DNA of 6,774 nt from Pseudomonadota bacterium (lineage in GTDB: Bacteria > Myxococcota_A > Polyangia > Fen-1088). The position numbers and the translations under genes are program-made. The notes beneath the pieces are model-generated. The model was not told the origin of the DNA, did no database searches, and saw only the letters and a list, made by a program, of their open reading frames with translations. Shown here in pieces: positions 1 to 6,774 of this stretch. The DNA lies in assembly GCA_023438785.1 (NCBI GenBank), contig JAEXQJ010000084.1, forward strand, positions 1-6,774, in the 5' to 3' direction. Each line of letters starts with the position of its first letter. The stretch's first letter is position 1.

Positions 1-1056
1 ACGGGGGGCACGGCGGGGACGGGAGGCACGCCGTCGGCAACAGGGGGTGTGGCGTCGGATGGTGGGGCAAAGGACGGCGGGGTGGACGGAAGCGCGGGGC
101 CCGGGGGCGCGACGGCGGGTTGGGTCCTGAGTTACTTTCGACCCGAGCAAAGCGTGGACGCGGACTCGCTGTATCTGGCGTATTCCACGGATGGTCTGCA
201 TTGGAAGGCGCTGGGATCGGGCAAGCCTGCCTATCGACTCTCGGGCTTCGGCACCAACCACATCCGCGATCCGTTCCTCCTGCGCAAGGCGGACGGCGGC
301 TTCATCTACGTGGCCACGGACTGGACCCTGTCCAACAACGACGCGAACTACTGGAACAACCCCAGCTCGAAGATCTTCGTCGCGGAATCGCAGGACTTGA
401 AGTCGTTCACCAACCCACGGCTGCTGACCCTGACATCGATGAAGGGGCCGGGCGGCCGCGCCATGCACGCCTGGGCGCCCGAGGCCTATTACGACGCCGC
501 CAGCGGGCAGTACGCGATCATCTGGTCGGGCAACGATTCGTCCGATCGCAACCGCATCTACCTCAGCTACACCAAGGACTTTCAAACCTTGGTCAACCCC
601 GAGCCGAAGGTCTTGTTCGATCCCGGCTACTCGGTGATCGACGGGACATTCGTGCCAGAGAACGGCGCCGGCTATCTGTTCTTCAAGGACGAAACCTCGG
701 CCGGCAAGGATATTCAGGTCGCGCGGTCGTCTTCCGAGTCACTGGCGCCGGGCTTTACCCGCTTGGGCGCGGGCTACGTCACTCGCGGCACCAACCAGGG
801 CACCCGGCAATACACCGAAGGCCCCTTCGTGTTGCGGGATCCGGCCAAGGCCCGGTGGCTCCTTTACGCGGACTTCTACTCGCAAGGGGGAGTCTTTGGG
901 TGTTGGACCAGCACCTCGCTCGACGCCGATCCCGCCACGTGGACCCGCCTGGCCGCAACGGAGTACAGCTTGCCCGCGGGGGTCAGGCACGCCAACGCCG
1001 TCCCGGTGACCCAAGCGGAACTGGACGCCGTCGTCGCCTATTACGCGAACAAGTAG
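1..1056 (+). CDS. GH43-like glycoside hydrolase, exported, 5'-truncated by window edge
   Basis: Probably an extracellular or surface-anchored glycosidase acting on arabinose- or xylose-containing polysaccharide. The reading frame is open from base 1 and codes first for a Gly/Thr-rich linker (TGGTAGTGGT...). A GTG at 49 could be read as a start, but it lies inside this linker and would leave no signal peptide, so the gene most likely begins upstream. Numbering from that GTG, the catalytic fold starts near residue 25 (WVLSYFRP). GH43-type landmarks follow in order: RDPF with the likely catalytic base D74, WAPE at 142-145, IDGTF with the likely pKa-modulating D198, EGPF with the likely acid E258, and RHAN at 313-316 near the place where GH43 enzymes carry a conserved His. 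The protein ends at residue 335 with no extra C-terminal module. All key acids are present, so it should be active. Substrate and subfamily cannot be set by eye. It converges on the radical SAM gene. Confidence 0.85.
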   Translation, partial: TGGTAGTGGTPSATGGVASDGGAKDGGVDGSAGPGGATAGWVLSYFRPEQSVDADSLYLAYSTDGLHWKALGSGKPAYRLSGFGTNHIRDPFLLRKADGGFIYVATDWTLSNNDANYWNNPSSKIFVAESQDLKSFTNPRLLTLTSMKGPGGRAMHAWAPEAYYDAASGQYAIIWSGNDSSDRNRIYLSYTKDFQTLVNPEPKVLFDPGYSVIDGTFVPENGAGYLFFKDETSAGKDIQVARSSSESLAPGFTRLGAGYVTRGTNQGTRQYTEGPFVLRDPAKARWLLYADFYSQGGVFGCWTSTSLDADPATWTRLAATEYSLPAGVRHANAVPVTQAELDAVVAYYANK

Positions 1057-1063
1057 GGCGTCG

Positions 1064-3073
1064 CTAACCCTTGCCGCGCGCGTCGACGGGCGGCGGGGGA
1101 GCCTCGATCATGCCGCCCTGGTCGACGAACGTCCGCGTGTCACGAGCGGCGTCGGTCTGCGCATCGAGGCTCGCGTCCGGCGTGGCATCCATGCCGCCGC
1201 GCGCATCGAGGCTCGCGTCCGGCGTGGCATCCACACCGCCGTCTTCGCCGGTCTGAATGGGGGCATCGACAGGCGGCGGAGGAGCCTCGATCATGCCTCG
1301 CTCATCGAGATAGATGCGCCCGTCCTCCACGGCCGCGTCCAGCGGCGTGGGCGCCATCTCGTTCATGCCACGCTGGTCCAGTTTCATTGAGGCGTCGCGC
1401 GGCTCGTCCTTGTTGCCGTCGCAGTTGACCATGGACATGGCCAGCACGACGGCCGCCGCGTGCAGCGGCAAGCGATCGAGCCGTCGCGCCCACCCCACAC
1501 GCTGAGCGTGATCGATGACCCCCGCGTACTCAGCGGTCATCGCCTCGCGCAGGGTGCAGGCCTGGGCCTCGAACTTGTGGCGCGCGACCTGCTCGCGAGC
1601 GCCCAGGTCGGCCAGTCGAGCGCGCAGCTCAGCCGAATCCAGGCTGGGGTGGGCTTGGCACGCGTCGAAGATCTCTCCCATCAGCGCGGCCGTATCCAGG
1701 TTGGCTGCCACCTCCAAGGCGGTGAACGAATCACACAGGTCGTCGACGCTCGCCCCGTCGTAGAAATGGCGAAGCACGGCCGCCTGGTGGTCCAGGCGGA
1801 TGATGCGCCCGAGGAGGTTGCCCTGGCTGAAGCAACGTTCGCGCAGCAGATCGCTGGCCGCGCTCCAGGCCAGGGTGGTGAGCGGATCGCTGTAGTGATA
1901 CGCGCGCGCCAGGTAATCACCGTACGCGCGGCCGGCGCCGATCATGCGCTTCTCCAGCGGCGTGCCCGCGTAGATCTCGGCGCGGCAGTAACTCATGGGG
2001 TGGCGCGGGTGGCGGCGCACGAAGGCCAGATCCTCGCGCATGCTGTGCAAGGTGGCCTCGGGGTGAAACAGGATGATGGTGTACTGGGTGGAGATGCCCA
2101 GGTCCTGGCAGATGTCGAGCGCGCGGTGTTCTTCCTCCACCGTCTGACGGCGGCCGATCGACGACAGGCCCGCCGCGCTGCCCGATTCGATGCCCAGGAA
2201 GACGCGCAGCAGGCCCATCTCGCGCAGACGCAGGAAGACCTCGCGGTTCACGTCGGCCGGGCGGCACTTGAGCGCCAGGCCCAGCCGCCGCATACGCCTT
2301 TCGCGAATGCCCCGGTCCAACGCATCGATGCGTTCCAGGTTGCGCGCCTGGCTGGGCACCAGGAAGTTGTCGTCGTGGAAGATGAACTGGCGCACCCCGC
2401 GCTGGTGATAGAGGGAAGCCATCTCCTCGACGATGTCGAGCGGGCTGCGCTGGCGGAAACGTGGGCCATCGACCATCCGGTGCAGGGCCGAGATACAACA
2501 GTAATCGCAGGCGTTCAGGCAGCCGCGGCTGCCCATCATGTAGGCGGTGGGCACGCCCGACATCAGCCGGGCCGGTCCCGTGCGATCGGGCCAGGGCAGC
2601 GCATCCAGCTCGGCCAACGCCGGGCGCGGCGGCGTGGCCACGACGTGCTCACCTTCGCGGTAGACCAGCCCGGGAACCGTCGCCAACCGCGCGGGCGCCA
2701 GATTGGGCAGGTTGGCCAGCTCCACGATGGTGCGCTCGGCCTCGGCGATGGCAATGGCATCCAATTCGGGATGCAGGCGTATCAGATCGCGGGCCGCGCA
2801 CGAGGCGTAGTGCCCGCCTGCCACCACGGGCTGATTCGGCCGCGTCGCCTTGAGAGCCGCGGCCAGCGCCAGGAAGTCTTTGGCCCGCACCTGGTAGCAC
2901 AGGGACAGGCCGACCAGATCGGCTCCGCCGGCCAGCGCCAACACGGCCGAGAAGTCATCCATTGAGTCGAAGGCGGCCAGCGTGGCCTGATGCCCCGCTT
3001 TGTGCAGCGACGACATGAGATAGCGAAGCGACAGGTTCTCTTCCAGGTCAGGACCGACGAGAACAACGCGCAT
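1064..3073 (-). CDS. B12-binding-type radical SAM protein with lipoprotein-like repeat tail
   Basis: 669 residues from an ATG with a good ribosome binding site. Residues 1-125 look like a cobalamin-binding Rossmann domain (VVLVGPDLEEN, then GADLVGLSL and QPVVAGGHYA), but without the DxHxxG motif. Residues ~175-395 are a radical SAM domain: CLNACDYC gives the 4Fe-4S cysteines C185, C189 and C192 (CX3CX2C), followed by FIFHDDNF at 230-237 and the SAM-contact GIESGS at 294-299. Residues ~400-520 are a helical extension. From ~526 the character changes: an RR-containing basic stretch, a hydrophobic run (LPLHAAAVVLAMSMV, 535-549), then Cys551 followed by DGNKDEP, which resembles a lipoprotein signal. 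After that comes an Asp/Ala/Pro-rich tail with repeats. Members of this enzyme class do methylations, cyclisations and other radical chemistry; the substrate here is unknown. The tail could be a fused substrate, a separate lipoprotein joined by stop-codon loss, or an uncharacterised domain. The enzyme call is firm, the function open. Confidence 0.9.
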   Translation of the reverse strand: MRVVLVGPDLEENLSLRYLMSSLHKAGHQATLAAFDSMDDFSAVLALAGGADLVGLSLCYQVRAKDFLALAAALKATRPNQPVVAGGHYASCAARDLIRLHPELDAIAIAEAERTIVELANLPNLAPARLATVPGLVYREGEHVVATPPRPALAELDALPWPDRTGPARLMSGVPTAYMMGSRGCLNACDYCCISALHRMVDGPRFRQRSPLDIVEEMASLYHQRGVRQFIFHDDNFLVPSQARNLERIDALDRGIRERRMRRLGLALKCRPADVNREVFLRLREMGLLRVFLGIESGSAAGLSSIGRRQTVEEEHRALDICQDLGISTQYTIILFHPEATLHSMREDLAFVRRHPRHPMSYCRAEIYAGTPLEKRMIGAGRAYGDYLARAYHYSDPLTTLAWSAASDLLRERCFSQGNLLGRIIRLDHQAAVLRHFYDGASVDDLCDSFTALEVAANLDTAALMGEIFDACQAHPSLDSAELRARLADLGAREQVARHKFEAQACTLREAMTAEYAGVIDHAQRVGWARRLDRLPLHAAAVVLAMSMVNCDGNKDEPRDASMKLDQRGMNEMAPTPLDAAVEDGRIYLDERGMIEAPPPPVDAPIQTGEDGGVDATPDASLDARGGMDATPDASLDAQTDAARDTRTFVDQGGMIEAPPPPVDARGKG
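1079..1381 (-). repeat. Three copies of a 16-residue peptide motif, [LV]DxxGM[IN]E[AM]PPPPVDA-like
   Basis: Copies encoded at 1334-1381 (LDQRGMNEMAPTPLDA, residues 565-580), 1262-1309 (LDERGMIEAPPPPVDA, 589-604) and 1079-1126 (VDQGGMIEAPPPPVDA, 650-665). The second and third are identical over the 12 residues GMIEAPPPPVDA, yet differ at four codons, all synonymously (CCT/CCC twice, GAT/GAC, GCC/GCG). This suggests the peptide itself has been kept while the DNA drifted. Spacing between copies is uneven (8 and 45 residues), the longer gap being filled by the 14-residue repeats. Confidence 0.85.
1157..1240 (-). repeat. Two tandem 42-bp (14-residue) repeats
   Basis: Two head-to-tail 42-bp units encode GGVDATPDASLDAR and GGMDATPDASLDAQ (residues 612-625 and 626-639). 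On the plus strand, 33 bases are identical (1159-1191 and 1201-1233); the next seven differ at two positions. The near-identity in DNA, including third positions, points to a recent in-frame duplication, unlike the diverged 16-residue motif copies on either side. The composition (Asp, Ala, Thr, Pro, Ser) is that of a flexible exported linker. Confidence 0.9.
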
Positions 3074-3197
3074 GGTGGGCTCCTCTTCTTAAGGGGCGAG
3101 GCTGGACGGCCACAGCTTACACGCGAACACGGACGGGGCGTGCGATCTGCCGCACAGAAAGCCACGCCGGCGCGCGGCGACGTGGGCGCCGAAGGCG
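3074..3197 (-). promoter_or_regulatory. 124-bp gap between kinase and radical SAM genes, with a small dyad
   Basis: Besides the ribosome binding site, the gap holds a 16-bp dyad at 3140-3155 (GTGCG, 6-nt spacer, CGCAC) that could be an operator or a small hairpin. A larger pairing, GGCGTG (3137-3142) with CACGCC (3163-3168), would compete with it. A 5-bp GC stem with a 3-nt loop (3186-3198) touches the kinase stop codon; it has no T-run, so it is not a convincing terminator. I see no clear -10/-35 pair. The gap is compatible with read-through from the kinase gene or with a weak separate promoter. Confidence 0.3.
3081..3087 (-). promoter_or_regulatory. Ribosome binding site of the radical SAM gene
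   Basis: Read on the minus strand, AAGAGGA lies 7 bases before the ATG at 3071-3073, inside the longer purine run AAGAAGAGGAG. This is a strong Shine-Dalgarno match at normal spacing and fixes the start of the radical SAM protein. Confidence 0.75.
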
Positions 3198-6506
<3,309 letters not shown>

Positions 6507-6519
6507 GCGCGGAAAGAGG

Positions 6520-6528
6520 ATCGTAGCA
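6520..6528 (-). promoter_or_regulatory. Possible extended -10 promoter element of the kinase gene
   Basis: Read on the minus strand, TGCTACGAT fits the extended -10 pattern TGnTAnnnT, with four of six matches to TATAAT. A transcript starting about 7 bases downstream would begin only a few bases before the ATG at 6506, giving an almost leaderless mRNA; that would fit the lack of a Shine-Dalgarno sequence and exclude the TTG start at 6542. No good -35 is present at the usual spacing. A match this short can occur by chance. Confidence 0.2.
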
Positions 6529-6542
6529 GTGTGCAGGGCCAA

Positions 6543-6613
6543 GCGACAGTTAAGCCACGCATGCTACACGCGACCACAGAACACGCGCTCCGCGTATGTT
6601 TCGGGTGGCCGCG
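6543..6613. other. Short spacer between kinase gene and terminal palindrome
   Basis: Seventy-one bases with no credible gene. A 7-base direct repeat ACACGCG occurs at 6566-6572 and 6581-6587, and a TAGCAT hexamer on the minus strand resembles a -10 box but lacks a -35 partner. It may contain the upstream promoter of the kinase gene; nothing firmer is visible. Confidence 0.3.
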
Positions 6614-6774
6614 CTAGAGCACCGAACGGTTTGGAGACCGAGCGAAAACGCGGAGATGCGAGCAGCCCGAGGCGCGAGGAGGGAGAATACTCGACGTATT
6701 TGACCGACGAGCAACGAAGGGATGCGACGCAGATCCGCGTTTTCGCGACCGATTCAAACCGTTCGGTGCTCTAG
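6614..6774 (+). repeat. 161-bp near-complete palindrome, MITE/ERIC-like or structured RNA element
   Basis: The whole element folds on itself. The outer arm is a perfect 20-bp inverted repeat (ctagagcaccgaacggtttg at 6614-6633, complement at 6755-6774). A second perfect arm of 13 bp pairs 6642-6654 with 6734-6746, then TGCG 6657-6660 with 6728-6731, GCA-CCC 6662-6668 with 6719-6725, and an apical AATAC/GTATT stem (6686-6690/6696-6700) with loop TCGAC. My hand pairing gives 55 Watson-Crick pairs, two G.T wobbles, two single-base bulges (6718, 6726) and 20 other mismatches; 16 of the 20 are G.A, and 14 of those form seven tandem GA/GA steps. There is no T-run as in an intrinsic terminator and no room for a transposase. 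Both ends read CTAG. Size and full-length symmetry recall intergenic repeats such as ERIC or Correia elements, but I do not recognise the family. The right flank lies outside the window. Confidence 0.85.

Larger units (their letters stand above)
1064..1498 (-). other. Lipoprotein-like C-terminal segment of the radical SAM ORF, possible internal start
   Basis: This is the final ~144 codons of the radical SAM reading frame. Reading from the GTG codon at 1496-1498 gives GWARRLDRLPLHAAAV..., then SMVNC, which looks like a bacterial signal peptide: two arginines, a hydrophobic core of about 15 residues, and Cys1 at codon 1421-1423. The lipobox is imperfect (M-V-N-C; Asn at -1 is not typical). What follows is a soluble, acidic, Pro-rich tail like the linkers of myxobacterial lipoproteins. 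No Shine-Dalgarno sequence is visible before the GTG, and no stop separates it from the enzyme. Separate translation is therefore only a possibility; as written, the segment is fused to the enzyme. Confidence 0.4.

Noticed and set aside
49..51. GTG as start codon of the glycoside hydrolase
   Set aside because: The frame is open upstream with a continuing Gly/Thr-rich linker, and a start here would lack a signal peptide.
1057..1063. Transcription terminator between the convergent genes
   Set aside because: Only 7 bases separate the stop codons and no hairpin with a T-run is visible around them.
1460..2965. Long open frame on the plus strand opposite the radical SAM gene
   Set aside because: GC-rich antisense shadow: the minus strand carries clear radical SAM motifs, and the plus-strand product is rich in Gln, Arg, His and Gly with no recognisable domain.
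6614..6774. The palindrome as an intrinsic terminator or CRISPR-like repeat
   Set aside because: It is far longer than a terminator, has no T-run, and is a single hairpin rather than spaced direct repeats.

Overview
The window is a GC-rich stretch with three large genes and one compact non-coding element. The base composition, a Hanks-type kinase with a very long accessory region, and the Gly/Thr- and Asp/Ala-rich linkers typical of exported proteins suggest a myxobacterium-like organism (Myxococcota, perhaps Polyangia). That assignment is inferred from style; no marker gene is present.

Layout: (1) 1-1056, plus strand: the 3' part of a glycoside hydrolase family 43-like (GH43-like) five-bladed beta-propeller enzyme. 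It is open at the left edge, so its signal peptide and true start lie outside. (2) 1064-3073, minus strand: a B12-binding-type radical SAM enzyme that meets the hydrolase tail to tail, 7 bp apart. Its last ~145 residues are unlike the enzyme: a signal-peptide/lipobox-like segment, then a low-complexity Asp/Ala/Pro tail. The tail carries three copies of a 16-residue motif (consensus [LV]DxxGMIEAPPPPVDA) and two 14-residue repeats. (3) 3074-3197: a short gap holding the radical SAM gene's ribosome binding site and a small dyad. (4) 3198-6506, minus strand: a ~1100-residue protein with a C-terminal, apparently active, non-RD Ser/Thr kinase domain behind ~800 helical residues. (5) 6543-6613: a short spacer with no gene. 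(6) 6614-6774: a 161-bp near-complete palindrome that ends exactly at the window edge.

The kinase and radical SAM genes share a strand with a 124-bp gap. They may be co-transcribed, but the sequence does not prove a joint function. The hydrolase points the other way and is probably independent (extracellular polysaccharide degradation).

The two observations most worth following are the radical SAM enzyme fused in frame to a repeat-bearing, lipoprotein-like tail (a possible enzyme-substrate fusion), and the terminal 161-bp hairpin. In the hairpin, 16 of 20 non-wobble mismatches are G.A and 14 of these form seven tandem 5'-GA/GA-3' steps. Random decay of a palindrome would not be expected to give that pattern, and it points to a structured plus-strand RNA or single-stranded DNA.
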